Assembly: GCA_019155185.1 (NCBI GenBank)
Contig: CM032809.1
Coordinates: 11,471,512 to 11,535,511 of the forward strand
Length of the DNA: 64,000 bases
Direction: 5' to 3'
Origin: Beaufortia kweichowensis
Lineage: Eukaryota; Chordata; Actinopteri; Cypriniformes; Gastromyzontidae
Below, one piece after another: positions 26,255 to 39,126 of the stretch. Numbering within the stretch: the first letter of the stretch is position 1; every line of letters begins with the position of its first letter. The notes under the pieces were generated by a model that was given only the letters and a program-made list of their open reading frames with translations, was not told where the DNA came from and did no database searches. Both the position numbers and the translations under genes were made by a program.

Positions 26255-26685
26255 AATGTACAGTTTGCATGTGGCAGGCACTTTTATCCAGAACTTACAG
26301 TGCAATCAAGATATACATTTTTCATTAGTATGTGTGTACCCGACTATCGAACCAAAGATACTTAATATTAACAAGACGCGTCACTGTCACTACTATGAAT
26401 GGGGCAGATTGCAACACTCAATATGGCCGCTTTAGCGACAGAAGATTCGGTACAGTTAATGTCAGTTTTAATTGTTGGTCGGAAATATGTTATTGAATTG
26501 GCGATTCTAGAAAGCGATTGTAGAAATATTTGCCTTCCCCCATTCAAGTATATGGGACTGTTGTCTTGATTGTCTTGACCGGAGGCGTTGCAAACATGCC
26601 GACCTCCGTAAACAGACTTTTTTTGAACCCACAGCCTTTGTACTGCCAAACACAATCTACCAACTGAGCAGCAGGAACACTGTAC
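26255..26685 (-). mobile_element. degenerate tRNA-derived SINE split by another repeat
   Basis: On the minus strand the head at 26617-26680 reads GTTCCTGCTGCTCAGTTGGT with a B-box-like GTGGGTTCAA, so it resembles a tRNA promoter. The tail at 26255-26365 has TGGATAAAAGTGCCTGCCAC, the L2-type fish SINE tail. The 26366-26616 insert carries ATGGGGCAGATTGCAACACT and CATTCAAGTATATGGGACTG, another common cyprinid repeat. Confidence 0.55.
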
Positions 26686-26689
26686 AACT

Positions 26690-28243
26690 ATCAAAAAATG
26701 CAAACATGAAAATATGTATAATATACATTTTTGTCTCCCTATCATGTAAAATGTATTCTTTTCTTTCAAGCTTATACAAAAATTGCAATAATATTTTTGT
26801 AAAAACTTTGGTATTAACGAATGCTGGTGTGCATAAATATTGATTTCCAAAAACACCAGTTTTCTACATTCGGTAGTATAACTTTTGTGCTTTTCATTAT
26901 GCATAGTTCTCTTTGAAATCCTTTATAATAAATAAATCTTTTGAAATGTTTGGTTTTTAAGCAGCAAGTAAAGTTGGCCTGTTTTGAAGCCTGTACCGTT
27001 GCAGTGCTAAAAGCAGGAATATTAACTCGTTCTCTACCTCCTCTCTCAGTGGGAGGAGGCGCGTCAGTAGATGAAAGTTTCCCCAGTCGCTCTTTGAATT
27101 AGAATCACTCTTTGAAGCCATTTATGTTTGTGTTTGTGATGGAGAGCGCATCATCAAAATGCAAACACCATTTCAGATAAAATCCCAGTGGAATAGCTGT
27201 CTTCCTTTGTCCTCCAAACTAGCCTTTTTTAATCTATTTGTTCATATAGGATATCAATGGCTTTGAACATGTTGATGTGTGTGAGAACACAAGTTATTGA
27301 TTTCGGGGCATTTCACATTTGGACACCAGTTAACCTCTAGTACTCTTTCTTTTGTTTTGCTCCAAATCAGAGAATCGCTATTTACATTTTTCTCAAACAG
27401 ACCGAAAAATAGAGCCATTTTTGGACATTTTAAGCTTTTCTCAAAGTTTTTACGCAACTATACAAATATATAATCCAAACTTTTCAACTTCGCTTCTATT
27501 CAAAAATTATAATAACATATAAACTTATGAAAGTGCAGTATGTTTAACTTTGCATTGTAGAATATTAAATAGTATAAATAGTTTAAAAATCAAGGCAATC
27601 AGACACCTTTGAGTTCCCTGAACAATTGTCCTCAGAATGCTTTTGTGTATCCAACATGTTTTTTGTTCACTAAACGCTGAAGGTCTTCCATCTCTACAAA
27701 GCTCTAGTTGAGCAAATGTTCAATTAACATTCAAGGAACGTTGATGTTTTACTATTTATCTTTAATGGCACAGTTTACCTTCAAAGATGAGAACATCTCA
27801 CAAGGCTGGAAAGAACATCTTGTAATAGTAGATTCATTTAAAATGTTGATGATTTTAATAACAAACATTACACTAACAACCAAAAAACTGTACTAGAACT
27901 ATACTGTACATGATGTCTAATGCAAACTCCAAAAGGCTAAAAGAACCACTGCCTTAAATAATATATTTACCTCACCATATTTCTAATAGACACAGGTTAT
28001 GTAACCTGACATTATTAGAAAATTACAGTTGCTGTAGGCTGAGCAGCAGCACAGGGATCTGGCTCAGCCTCCCACAGTCGGCGTGTCCACTGTGATTACA
28101 GTACATACTGTTATCAAACCATGTGCTCATAACAGCCCACTCACTGCTCAGATTTCATAACAATACCCCCAGACTAAATATATGTACACAACCTACCACT
28201 TCACATCATCTTGCCTTCATCTATACATGCTGTATTGCTCTGC

Positions 28244-28315
<72 letters not shown>

Positions 28316-29429
28316 GTTGAGCGTCCATGAATGCCCTTTTACCCTGCGCTGTGTGCCTCTCCGCTCTTTCCCACGCTGGTCACTTAGTCAGCTAGCCCCT
28401 GCAGCGCGCATCTGCGCACACACACACACATAAACAAACACAAAAGTGAGTCTGACGCACTTGTGTTTTCTGTGTGTCAGTTTGTGTATCTCTTATCGCC
28501 CTGGTCCTTTGTGGCTCAGTGGTACATCTTCCTGTGCAGGATGAGGGATAATTTAACCACAAACCTTCCCCTGTGTCCTTCCCCTTTCCTCTTGGTCTCA
28601 CCCTGCTGCTAAACTACCAGCTATCAGGACAAGTACAGACCCAAGAGGACAAAACAAAACAGTCTTCACTGGGTAAAAATAAGACTTAAATGACGTTAGA
28701 TAAGTATATATGAAGCAGTCTGTAAACACTCTGTTTTTGTGATTTACATAAATCATCTTACAATGTAAAGAACATTCTGTGAAAATATAACCTTCATATC
28801 TTGAATGTCACCATGTTGAAGACTGAAATCAATATTCAGGAAGCCAATATTTAACTTCTGATATTTATATAAAATACTTTTATAATATAAAAAAAGAAAT
28901 GAAAATACCAATGCTGTATCAAATCGAAACCATATAATCATTTACAACAATAAACACACCTATTTTCATAACGTTTATGGCTATGACTACTTTGATGCTC
29001 CTCATCTCATGAATTGATTTTGAGACTTTGGCTTGGATTTCACAAACAGGGCCAAAAATGCTTATATAAATCTTAAGTATGCGCTAAAACGAACAGCTGA
29101 TACATAATATTTCCGCTGTTCTTATAGTTTTATTAGAGATATTTTGTGAAGAATAAATAAAAATATACAGACTACCAAAATATACATTATTAAGACATTA
29201 TTAAGCTAAAGACTGAATAACTTTGAATAGTCGTTAAAATGTTGTGGTGATACTATAATGCAGTGTTGGTGTTTGGCAGTATACAGTTGTATTTTATTAT
29301 ATATTGCATTAACATACTCCAGTGTACTTTCTTAAATATAGTGGTATATCGAATATTAATATTTGAATATGAATTCATTTTAATTAAAATTACACAACAG
29401 TTTGTAAACACAAATATAGGTTGCACTTT
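26690..29429. other. gene desert, mostly AT-rich, no gene seen
   Basis: Only microsatellite (28245) and diverged repeat debris (about 27,690-27,745). 28,320-28,620 is of balanced composition. Nothing else is supportable. Confidence 0.35.
28245..28313. repeat. (TC)n microsatellite, 69 bp
   Basis: An uninterrupted TC run. The Leu-Ser repeat frames across it are artefacts. Confidence 0.97.
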
Positions 29430-29670
29430 ATTCAGTATACTCTTGAACGTTAATGTTTCTAAAAGGTTTTTTTGGACTGTATGGTTCCATAAAGAGCCTT
29501 TAACTTCTATAGTACTTTTCAATTGCACAAAAGCTTCTTTCTATAGTAAAATGGTTAAGCAGACTATTAAAGAAAACAATGTGAGAAAGAAATGGTTCTT
29601 TGGGGAACCAAAAATAATTCTGTGACATTGCTGGACCTTTGTAGGACCTTTATTTTTAACAGGACTGTAA
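29430..29670. repeat. 'GGTTCTTT..GGGGAACC' fish repeat
   Basis: ATGGTTCCATAAAGAGCCTT, AAATGGTTCTTTGGGGAACC and AGGACCTTTATTTTTAACAG are the ordered blocks of a common teleost DNA repeat. No open frame of note. Confidence 0.45.
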
Positions 29671-29783
29671 AATAATGTGCTAACTAGAAATATTTAAGGG
29701 CTGCTCTACTATAAATAGTAAATGCCTAATGCTGGAACTTTAAGAAAAGCGGAATTTCAATGTAAACATCATACAAAAAAACA

Positions 29784-29814
29784 TCATTATTATTATTATT
29801 ATTATTATTATATT
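29784..29814. repeat. (ATT)n microsatellite
   Basis: About ten ATT units. Confidence 0.9.
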
Positions 29815-29969
29815 ATCAGACATATATCTTACTACAACACATTAATAAATTTAATAAGCGTCACTGTAATCTTAAATGTTATGATAGACCAAGCATTCGG
29901 CACTGTCAGCTGTGTTATTGCGCATAACTGGAATAATTACAGCTGCTCTTTCCTGGTTTTATCTTGCTA

Positions 29970-31350
29970 ATGTGTGAACGTCCTTGTCCAACACAGGCTA
30001 AACAGCTTTACTCATGTATCTGATATAAATGAAAATGTATGGAGTCGAGAGGAAAGACTTAGGGCTTAATTGCATCCAGCAGCAGCTTTTAAAAAAATGA
30101 TTTGGGTTCATGGACTGAGATAAAAGCCAAGCTTATAACTGAGCCAATGCCTCGCGTCCCAATTCCTCTGTGCTGTGTGATAAACAGGTTTCTCCCTGTT
30201 AAAGTTGCAACGGATGGCAGGATGCGTTTCAGTAAGCGGCCAAAACTGAAAACATCCGATGATTCAGGCATTTGGTGGATTTGTTCAGATGTTGCTGTAA
30301 TTACGAGCGCTACATTGAATAAAATAAAATTCTTGTATGCTTTTCAGGAGAATTCGTTTAACTGTAATTCAAATTCGTATGCAATTGTGTTCAGACTGAG
30401 CTTATCTGTGGTGTCGTGTGCCACAATTCTGATGCAGTTTCAGCTGGAATTGTGGAGTTTTATCTTGGAATTCTTAGCATAAGTCGACATGCCCTGAAGG
30501 GTGACAAAATCCATAATGTGCCTCGATATGATTTTCAAAATGGTTATGTGTAGTTCGCACATATCTATGTTCGGCTCCAAAAAAGTGTGAAGTTTCAATT
30601 CTCGATCAGACTTCTTTGTAGACAAACTAATAAATATACATTAAAGAGCTTTTGATGAGATTTGCTTTAACATCTCAGCCGCTAAATAGATCCATTTAAT
30701 CCCTTTTCCAGCACACACACACACAATCAGTCTATGTAATCAGATAACCACACTGTGCACACTGGTGCCCACCCAGCTGAATATCCTCTATGGCTGACAG
30801 GAACTGCAACATATTTGGTTTCAGATAGAAGATAGAAAACCCATTTCCAGTCACCTATCAGAATATATATGTAGCCGCAACGTACACACACGATACACTC
30901 CTACTGGAAAAAAAGAAAAGCATTGCTGGTCACCAGCATCGTCATGTTCCACCGCAAGGAATTCTGGAAAGTTGGTGTCACTACCGGCTTTTAGCTTAGC
31001 AGTAAACCTTTATACTTAATGAATCTCTTACTTAGTATTTTTGTCTTGTTTTGCAATACAAATTTCTAAAGATCTTAAATCAAGATAAAAGAATTTCAGA
31101 AGCAAAGTGACATTGTCTTAAATTTAGTTTAATTTGATTTTTAGTTTTACATATCTGCCAGTGGGGTAAATAAATGTAACCTCTTTTTTAGGTACTTAAT
31201 TCGTGTTTATTTTTTCTCATCCTACAGGCAGATATTTTTGCTTGTTTTAAGCTAAACTCATTTCTATTTGATAATTTTTTTTTAGCAAACAAGACCTAAT
31301 ATCTTATGCAATTTTGCATAATAAGAAAATGTATCTTGTTATTTCCCTAT
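29970..31350. other. candidate conserved block at 30,060-30,680
   Basis: 30,060-30,680 is repeat-free with balanced composition and long overlapping frames on both strands that fit no family. The remainder is AT-rich. Confidence 0.3.
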
Positions 31351-31560
31351 TTACTGTAATATTTCATAGTTGAATTTGAATCTAATCATGACAAACTATA
31401 AATTGATGGAAAGGTATAAGACTCAAGATGAAATATTTGACTAATATTCATAACACTAAACATAAACAAAACATTATTTTAAAAAATGTTACTGTAATTT
31501 ATAAAAATACCTAAAATGAAAGACATTTTTAAAAAACTTACTAATGTTTAAAAAAATATT
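31351..31560 (+). mobile_element. family B MITE, truncated copy 4a
   Basis: Carries AATATTTCATAGTTGAATTT and ATCATGACAAACTATAAATT as in other plus-oriented copies but lacks the GTTCCACAGG terminus on the left. The right side decays into A-rich sequence before the next, inverted copy. Confidence 0.55.
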
Positions 31561-31588
31561 TAACATCTAAAAATCTTAACCTGATAAC

Positions 31589-31900
31589 TGTCACTGTACA
31601 TATTAAGCATAAACATGAAAATGCATCCAAACTAAAAAAAAATAATAAATAAAATTAATTTTTGTTGTTTATCATTTGAAATGTTTTTCAACCTCTTTTT
31701 TTTATTTTAGGTATGTTTAAAAATAACAATAACAATAATATTAAATTGTTTATGTTTATTGTTATGAAAATTCGTCAAATATTTACTCTTGAGTCGAGAA
31801 CTTCCCATCAAAATATAGTTTGTCATGATTAGATTAGAATTAAACTATGAAATATTAAAGTGAATAGTCAAATGACATGTTCCACCTGTGGAACAGTGAA
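31589..31900 (-). mobile_element. family B MITE, copy 4b, inverted next to copy 4a
   Basis: Begins TGTCACTGTACATATTAAGC and ends GTTCCACCTGTGGAACAGTG. It is a full-length copy in the opposite orientation to the truncated copy just to its left. The uninterrupted GCATAAACATGAAAATGC at about 31607 gives the empty-site reference for the nested insertion at 23100. Confidence 0.68.
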
Positions 31901-31929
31901 AGTTACCAGGTTAAGTATTTTTAGATATT

Positions 31930-33095
31930 TGTATTTCAAAACGAGACAAAAATATTAAGTCAAAAATGTTTTTGTTTTCAGTAGTCAATCAGCTTCGCCA
32001 GAAAGACAATAGTCTTTAACTATCTTCTGACCATCATATAAACCAGCTTAGAGAAGCACTGAATTCCTGAAAGGAGAACATACAGCTGCTTATAAACAAA
32101 CATCCCTTAATCACGAAACACTTGTCAAGTTTACGTACCTAAGCAAGCACACAATTGAGTAACAGTACAACAACGTAGCAGCGGTAATAATGAGACTTAA
32201 CACGCGGGTGTGATTATATTTTGTTTTGATGGCACGCACCACTCCTGCCAACACTTAAACAGCTGTGTGGTCCCAGGATGCACTGCAACAGTGGCAACCC
32301 AAGACTCCACCCACCGGCATCTAATTCAATCTTAGCTTCATTCAGTCTTTACATAAGGATAAACTCAGATCTCAATGAACAGCTGCAGCCCCTGCATCAC
32401 GATCAGTTTCATCACAGCCGTCTCTTTACACGCAGACATAAATATTCATCTGATCCCTCTCGCTCCAGCATCTGTAAATCACTCTGTCTGCGTTACGTCT
32501 GAGAATTTAAGCGCTATTGTATATTTATCACAAATGGCATTTAATGGCGTTATATTAGCCCTTATCATTCTCGCTGGCCTTCAAACCTGGAGAAATATTC
32601 TATCATTATTGTAGCAATGTATTATTTACACAGTCACACAATACCAGGCTATTCACAGGAGCACTTTGCATGTTTTAAGAGCTTTTAGGGACTGGAAGAC
32701 TATCCTCTGACGCGGCTAAATACTGTGTTTCTCCGGCCAGACTGTGATGGTCGTGATGGTTGTGGGAATGAGGGTGTGTTTACAGTATATTCCAGTTAGA
32801 TATACGCTTTACACTGCAACAGTATGTGATTCAGGCCTCTGTCAGTTATAAGACAGAGTGTTAATGATGGACTAACAGATGGTTGCCAAACTCAGAATCA
32901 AATTGTGTGGTTTTTTTAATTGGGCATGTGGTGCCCAAAGAAGTGTGAATTGCTCACCGCTAGGGAAACAAAGAGCTGGTGGGTTGAAATGCAGATGTAC
33001 ATTGTCCATTTGCTGGATGGAAAGTGCATCAAGGGATTTACAGTGATTTAGTTTGAATTTAACTGATTGTGATCGCAGTATTTACATCGGTCTTA
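31930..33095. other. candidate conserved block at 32,030-32,620
   Basis: Repeat-free. 32,430-32,620 combines AAATATTCATCTGATC, TTTATCACAAATGGCATTTAAT and similar AT-core elements in balanced sequence. No exon recognised. Confidence 0.3.
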
Positions 33096-33572
33096 TTTAA
33101 AAGTGTAGACACAAATGACAGAAATGATTCTCATTATCTTAAAAATCTTTCAATCTGCAGGTGTATGTGTCAATGTTTGAAATTACTTTTGTAGACAAAA
33201 ATATAATTGTGCCAACATACTAATTTAAAATGAACTAAATAATGAATAAAAAGCAGACAATAAGAGTTCAGCATAGATAGAAATTTCTTCAGTGTTGTTT
33301 GAAAAGCTTCTCAGGTTGAGATTTCAGTAAGCTGGATGATAAAATGTCAAGAGTATAATTTTACAAATTCTACACAAAGGGTGACTACTTTTCAAGATGT
33401 TAAAATATGACACAGTGTTCATTTATTTTGGATGCTTTTAGTCACAACATAATTCCCACAGTTACAATTGTGTTATTTCATGGTTTTGATGAGTTTACTA
33501 CTATTCTAAAATAAAGAAAAAAATGTAAACGACAGAGAGCAAGTGTTTCCAAACTTTTAAATGATACTGTAT
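33096..33572 (-). mobile_element. family A Tc1-like MITE, copy 3
   Basis: Reverse orientation relative to the copy at 2395. The shared interior includes AAAAAGCAGACAATAAGAGT, TGGATGATAAAATGTCAAGA and GATGAGTTTACTACTATTCT. The right end reads TTCCAAACTTTTAAATGATACTGTATA. Confidence 0.7.
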
Positions 33573-35027
33573 ATAATTTCTTAAGTACCTTTCAGTTTCT
33601 GGAAAAAAGTTTGATATTTTTGTCAACTGTGCTTTTCTTTATAGTATTTCAGTACTGTACTGTATTACTGTATCCAAATGGCACTTGTAAAAGTCTTCAA
33701 TATAAAAAATAGTCATGCATACTGTATCTTCAAATGATTATTCCAGAATTCATTCCAAATGAAGCCTTGGACCACAGAAAGCCAAACATACGGTAAAACA
33801 TTTTGTCCCCGTCTGTCAAACCGAGCGTCAAGCTTCAGGTGATATATGACATCTAGCCTTTATATTAGCCACACAACAATGAAACGTTTAATGTAATCCC
33901 TGCAAAGATCGTTTTATCGTGACACTATCCATCCCTCATTAGTGCTTTTGGAAAATAGATCACGCACGTGTCAAACGTGAGGTCTATTTATCGGTCACAT
34001 TCAAAGTGGCATAAATGTCTGTTATATTGTAACAGGCTTTAATTGAATTGTGCTTGTTTTTATTGTACTTTATCTTCCACTAATATGCTCTAACAAGCTT
34101 TCAAATTCAATCACGTCGTTGACTCAATTTAGTGCATGCGCTTGCTCGTCCGTGCACATCTGCGAGCGCAATAAGTCACCATGCGGTGACGTATTAGCAG
34201 CCGACACTCAGGGGCATTCATGATGACTCTCCGCGCTGAACGCGTCATTAACGTTTAAGACGTTTCTTTGAGATGCGTGTACGCAATAAATCAGCGAGCG
34301 TCCTGCTGTGTTTTCTGGGTGGTGTGTGATTGGGACGAGGTGTAGTGGTAAAAGCAATCAAAGGCCTGCAGACAATTGCGCATCATTGCCACATCACAGG
34401 GCATTTGTCCAAATTTGCCGAACGACTCTAAGCCTTAAGTCAATCACAAGCATCTGTGTTTAAGGCTGGGACCCATATATATATATACTGTATATGTACA
34501 CACACACATCCTCACATGGGCTGGTCTTGCACCCAGTGAGAGATTGTTAAGGCTGGTTTAAGGGCTGAATAGTTAAGAAAACCCCATCTTTCTTCAGCTG
34601 GACTGTCCTCATCTGCAGGCCAGCCAGATACCCTATACACACACTGTCCTGTATGTCTCCCAACCCATGTGCACATCCACTGTTGTGCTTTCTCACACAC
34701 AGAATACTCAATCAGACTCAGAGAAAAAACACACAGTCCATGCACACAATGGAACCGCTGTGCTTTGCTTAGGTTTGAGAAGCAATTCTTATTCAGAACT
34801 GCTCACATTTTTTATGAAGATACTGGAACTGAATGATGGTAGAAGCAATAACTTTGTCTTTGCTGACTGCACGCATCAACAAACACAGCGCAAGCAGTAT
34901 TTGAATCACAAACGACTGATTCTTAAGAGCCGGTTCTTTGAATTAAACAGTAAAACTCATGAATTTGTATAGAACTTCATCACAAAATTCACCCTGTTAT
35001 ATCTGTTATTACGGTATGTGTAGTTAA
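33573..35027. other. candidate conserved block at 33,890-34,460
   Basis: 33,890-34,460 is repeat-free, with GCAATAAGTCACCATG and ACGTATTAGCAG segments. A short (TA)n run lies at about 34,475-34,495. No gene seen. Confidence 0.3.
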
Positions 35028-35200
35028 GGGGGTTGTTCACCCTAAAATAAAAATTCTGCCATCATTGACATTCATTGTATGAGCACAAAACCACCGAGAT
35101 ATTTCTCAAAATATATTCTTTTGTGTTTCGCAGAAAAAAAGTCTTTCATTTGGAAAAGTTTAGAATGACATTAGAGTGAGTAAATAAGTTTATAATAATC
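35028..35200. mobile_element. family E 'GTTCACCC' non-autonomous element
   Basis: GTTCACCCTAAAATAAAAAT followed by GAGCACAAAACCACCGAGAT, ATTTCTCAAAATATATTCTT and ATGACATTAGAGTGAGTAAA is the layout of a very abundant cyprinid repeat. Other copies are at about 43650-44120 and 60152-60378. Confidence 0.6.
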
Positions 35201-35344
35201 ATTTTAATTTTATAAAATTTTTAAAATAATAAGCATTGTTCATGTGACAGTGTAAAGATACACATTTAAAACAGTTTTGCTGTGATACATAGTTACCAAA
35301 ATTTTTATTTTTGTCTGGTAGGCAATATATAAGTAGGCAATATA

Positions 35345-35661
35345 CACTGTAAAAAATGTGTAAAACTCTTCTTCAAGTTCTAAACATTTAAGGAACAGAC
35401 TAATAATTGACAGTTGTAATTTATAATAATTTAAAATAATTTAAAAACAAATTGATGGAACATGAGACTTTTGATTCGAAAAATGAGTTGAAAATTGTGA
35501 GTTGAATTCAAGTTTATTTATATAGCACTTTTTACAAGCAGCTTGTAATATAATCCGTGCATATGAACATTGTTGCAAGCAGCTTTCCAGAGAAAAAAGG
35601 AGGAAGAATACAGTACAATACAAGGTACACAAGGTTGAAGAGGTTTTTTTTTTTTACAGTG
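35345..35661. mobile_element. family C element, larger copy
   Basis: Has the same CACTGTAAAAAATG and TTTTTACAGTG inverted ends and flanking TA on both sides (35343-35344, 35662-35663). The interior contains TTCAAGTTTATTTATATAGC (from about 35507), a widespread fish repeat motif. The termini are shared with the element at 23100 but the interior differs. Confidence 0.55.
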
Positions 35662-35710
35662 TACTGTATATGAGAATCATGACATTGTGTTCTCAGACCA
35701 AATGCATTCC

Positions 35711-35884
35711 TACACTTTAAAAAATGTTGAGTAAAATATGGACAAAAACACTGTTGGGTTAAAAATACAGCATGTTGGTTTGTTTCAACCCATGTTTGGG
35801 TAACAAAAATCCAGCTTAATTTATAACCCAACAGTGTGTTCTGTCCATATTTAAAAACAACCCAGCATTATAGCAAGAGTGTAA
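35711..35884. mobile_element. family D inverted-repeat MITE (TGGGTT/AACCCA)
   Basis: The left arm, AATATGGACAAAAACACTGT then TGGGTT, is mirrored by the right arm, AACCCAACAGTGTGTTCTGT then CCATAT. Diverged relatives lie at about 19860-20015 and 40725-40905, sharing GGGTCGTTTCAACC. No reading frame. Confidence 0.6.
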
Positions 35885-36760
35885 TGAGGAATGACATTCA
35901 GAGTTTTTTACTCACCGTATTGGATTTTATACACATAAATGTTTCAGGATCTGCTAAAGTTCATTCACATAAAAACTGTTTATTTATTCAGTGCAAATGA
36001 ATCTTCTCTCTCTCGTCTACCACTGCTGTGTGTGTGTGTGGAGGGGCTGTGTGTGTAACATTCACTTGAAGCTGTCTAATGATACCCCTGCCTGTGCCTA
36101 CATTTTTTTTCTTCAATTCTTCAAATACGGCACAGCCCTCTATGACTTAAATTAGTTCACGCCTATACGTTTTTACACAGCAATAATACAATCTCACAGT
36201 CTTTGGAAATTTGATTTCTCAAATTTTTATCGTGACCTTTGAATGCTCTGCGTGTTCTTGTCCCCACAGTTTTTTTGCAGTCCATCTCACTGTGTGTTTG
36301 TCTTTATGGCAGGCCCTGTGTCTCATATTCCACATAGTCTTATCTGTAGTGGTCCAGTGGCTTGTAAAATGGCATGTGGAGTATTTGTAGAGCTTTGTCT
36401 TGGTTGCGCGAGTGACAGAATGACCAGAGAGGAGACGGTATTGAGCGTGAAACCAACCATTCTGTATGCAACAGCGGCGACCGTCAGGGGAGAATGTGTG
36501 TGCCTGCATGTGATATATGATATGTTCATATGCACGGATTATATTATCGCCAGTGTCTTGTTCCTCGTGGCTCAGGTCCACTGGTTTCATGCTGATAACT
36601 TGTTAAATCGATCTGGTAAGGTCACGGTTAACATGAAGTGTGCATTGGCGCTGTGCAATTATAATACAGTCTAATGAAAACAGGGAGCACAAAAGTCACA
36701 ATGATCACAATGACGGCTAAATCACAAAGGAGCATAATGGAATATAATTATAATGGATTT
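35885..36760. other. no gene seen; balanced block at 36,230-36,680
   Basis: Two long frames overlap on opposite strands here (36,219-36,590 minus; 36,243-36,674 plus) with no recognisable domain. Mutual overlap suggests composition rather than coding. Confidence 0.3.
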
Positions 36761-37215
36761 GTGACATCACAATTGACAAAAAATGTTCTCATGAACTTAA
36801 CAATCTTTAAATCCGAAGGGGTAAATATAATAAAAATATAATTCTGCCAACATATTAATTTTCTAATTAAAAAAACAAAAAGTTTAAAATGGACTTGGAC
36901 TAAATAATGAATAAAAATCAGCCAGTAAGAGTCCAGCATAGATAGAGATTCCTTCAGTGCTGTTTTAAAAGCTTTCTAGGTTGAAACCTCAAGAAGCGGA
37001 ATGATAAAATGTCAAGAGTATGATTTGACAAAGGGTGACTACTGTTAAAGCTGATCAAATATAACAAATTTTTTGGATTTTTTTTGTCGCAACATAATTC
37101 CCACAGTTACAATTGTGTTATTTCATGGTTGTGATGAGTTTACTGTACTACTAAATACTTCTAAAATGTAAAAAATGTAAAAAATGTAAGTGTTTCCAAA
37201 ACACTGGTATTGTGT
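36761..37215 (-). mobile_element. family A Tc1-like MITE, copy 4
   Basis: Reverse orientation, with CAGCCAGTAAGAGTCCAGCA, TCAAGAAGCGGAATGATAAA and the CAGTTACAATTGTGTTATTT block. The right terminus runs into a (TA)n tract at 37215-37238. Confidence 0.7.
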
Positions 37216-37239
37216 ATATATATATATATATATATATTA

Positions 37240-39126
37240 TGTACAGTACAATATGTACAGTATTTATATTCAGTATATTTGCATTCCTCTGCCAATGCCA
37301 ACACAATCACATGATAAAATAAGTGTTTAAAGGTTTGTCATTAAGCCCGTGAACCAATTTTATTACTAATTCCCTTTACAAGGTCATTGGCCACAGCTTG
37401 CATATTGCAAGTAAAGATTATAAACACTGACAAAACACCCAGAGCACTTAAATGTATGAATAGATGCTTCTGTCATGTACACAATGCACACATTACTGTC
37501 CCCTCATACCCACTGGGCGATTTTCACTTAACCCCAGCGTGACCCATGATGAATTATTTAGTCCAGAGCAATTATGACACGCCCTCTGATGACAGCACTG
37601 CTCTTTCAAACCTATGATAAGTGGCGAGACTTATGGTCACTTTACAATCATGTTGATCCTGTATGAAAAGGTTATCGGGATGGATGTGCTTTCTAGATGG
37701 AAATGTTAATCGGCCCCCTAAGGGAGAGGTGGCGGATGGGTCACTGTGGGAGGTTTGACCACCCTCCCCGAGGCTCACTACCGACCCTTTAAACAGCTGA
37801 CGAGCAGAGCTTATGTATGGAAAAATGGTCCATCACCGGTTTAAAAACCTTTGAAATGACAGGTCCGGGTCAGACGCACGATGGGGGTTGATTGGTGATT
37901 CTGTTTATGTGTGTGGACGCAATTAGAGTGATGTTAACGTTAAGTGTTTTGCTTTGTTCCCAAGGTAATTTTCTCTGGATTTAAAAGATGCACGGCCTTG
38001 TGTGAACTTGTTTGGGCTGGGAAGAGTGAGGAAGTCAAATGGAATGACATTGTTTGGATGAATGAAATTACCTTTAAAAAAGTGGTGCTGGTGGACGTCC
38101 CATCAACTCAAAACTCGGTTTCTCGATTTCACGTTGTTTCCTTAAGGAGGTTTGGGACAATAACCTCTCGGCTCCTGCAAAAGATAGCCGGTTACCTCAG
38201 TCTGTTTTAATGTTAGCTATTCAGACACACACACACATACATACACACGCTAAGCAGAAGTGCCAGCGGAGCTCAGATTAGCTTAAAGCAGTAAAGTGCT
38301 TCTCCACTCCTAATGGGCTATAAATCAGTGTAGTCGCAAGCCTGTTTACTGCAGCGGTGTCCTGCTCCTTCACTTTACAGCCCGTGATGGAAAAACCATT
38401 TAAATAAACACAGGACCCATTACATCTGAATCACTGCCACCTCAGCATAGGGAGTCAACATAAGCCAGCGCACAGGGCCAAGATTGTAACCAGTTACTCC
38501 TGGATTTTATTATTCTGGGTAAATTCGAGCCTTAGACAATGCTGAGATGGAGCAGTCAAGCATTCATATTAATCTCGTGTAAATCAGATACGGGAATAGA
38601 TCACTATCACAGAGGATGTTTGGATTTGTTTTTATTACTTTAACAATGAGACGATCTTTGGTGGTGATACACATGTCTCAGATGCGTGTTTATGAATTCC
38701 TTACATAGCACAGGGAAAGCTTAGTATACCTGGAAAGAAAAGGATAAAATAAAAATTTGAATCCCATGTTATTGCTTGTACAAAGCCTTGGGTTATGTGC
38801 ATTGGTTATATGAACTACCTTAATAATATATAATGTTCTGCATAACATTTCATTTTGCATTTCACTGACTATAGTGGGGTAAATAAATGATGATCATGTG
38901 CTGTATATTAATATATCAAGTTGCTGTGTTGCTTGACAGCTATAAACATTTGACAGTTAGGGTAATGAACTATATCAGCTGACAGAATGACTGTTCATTT
39001 GGATTATTAAGCTTCATACATGCTATTTATTTAACCATATCATCCTTTATCCAAGGTCAAACCACAGTCACACAACAAACCACTGCGACTTACTGCTTAT
39101 TTAACTAAAAGTGCATTTTTTCACAA
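37240..39126. other. candidate conserved blocks between MITE copies
   Basis: 37,300-38,220 and 38,260-38,620 are repeat-free and of balanced composition. They sit between family A copies 4 and 5. Confidence 0.3.

Noticed and set aside
26368..26904. 178-codon minus-strand frame, the longest in the window
   Set aside because: It runs through a degenerate SINE and a second repeat, so it is a chance frame across repeats.
28123..28433. Leu-Ser repeat protein
   Set aside because: Translation of a (TC)n microsatellite. The same applies to the Arg-Glu, Ser-Leu and Tyr-Ile runs at 9,933, 23,970, 39,526 and 52,588.
36219..36674. Overlapping 123- and 143-codon frames on opposite strands
   Set aside because: They overlap almost completely on opposite strands and neither shows a family resemblance or splice context.
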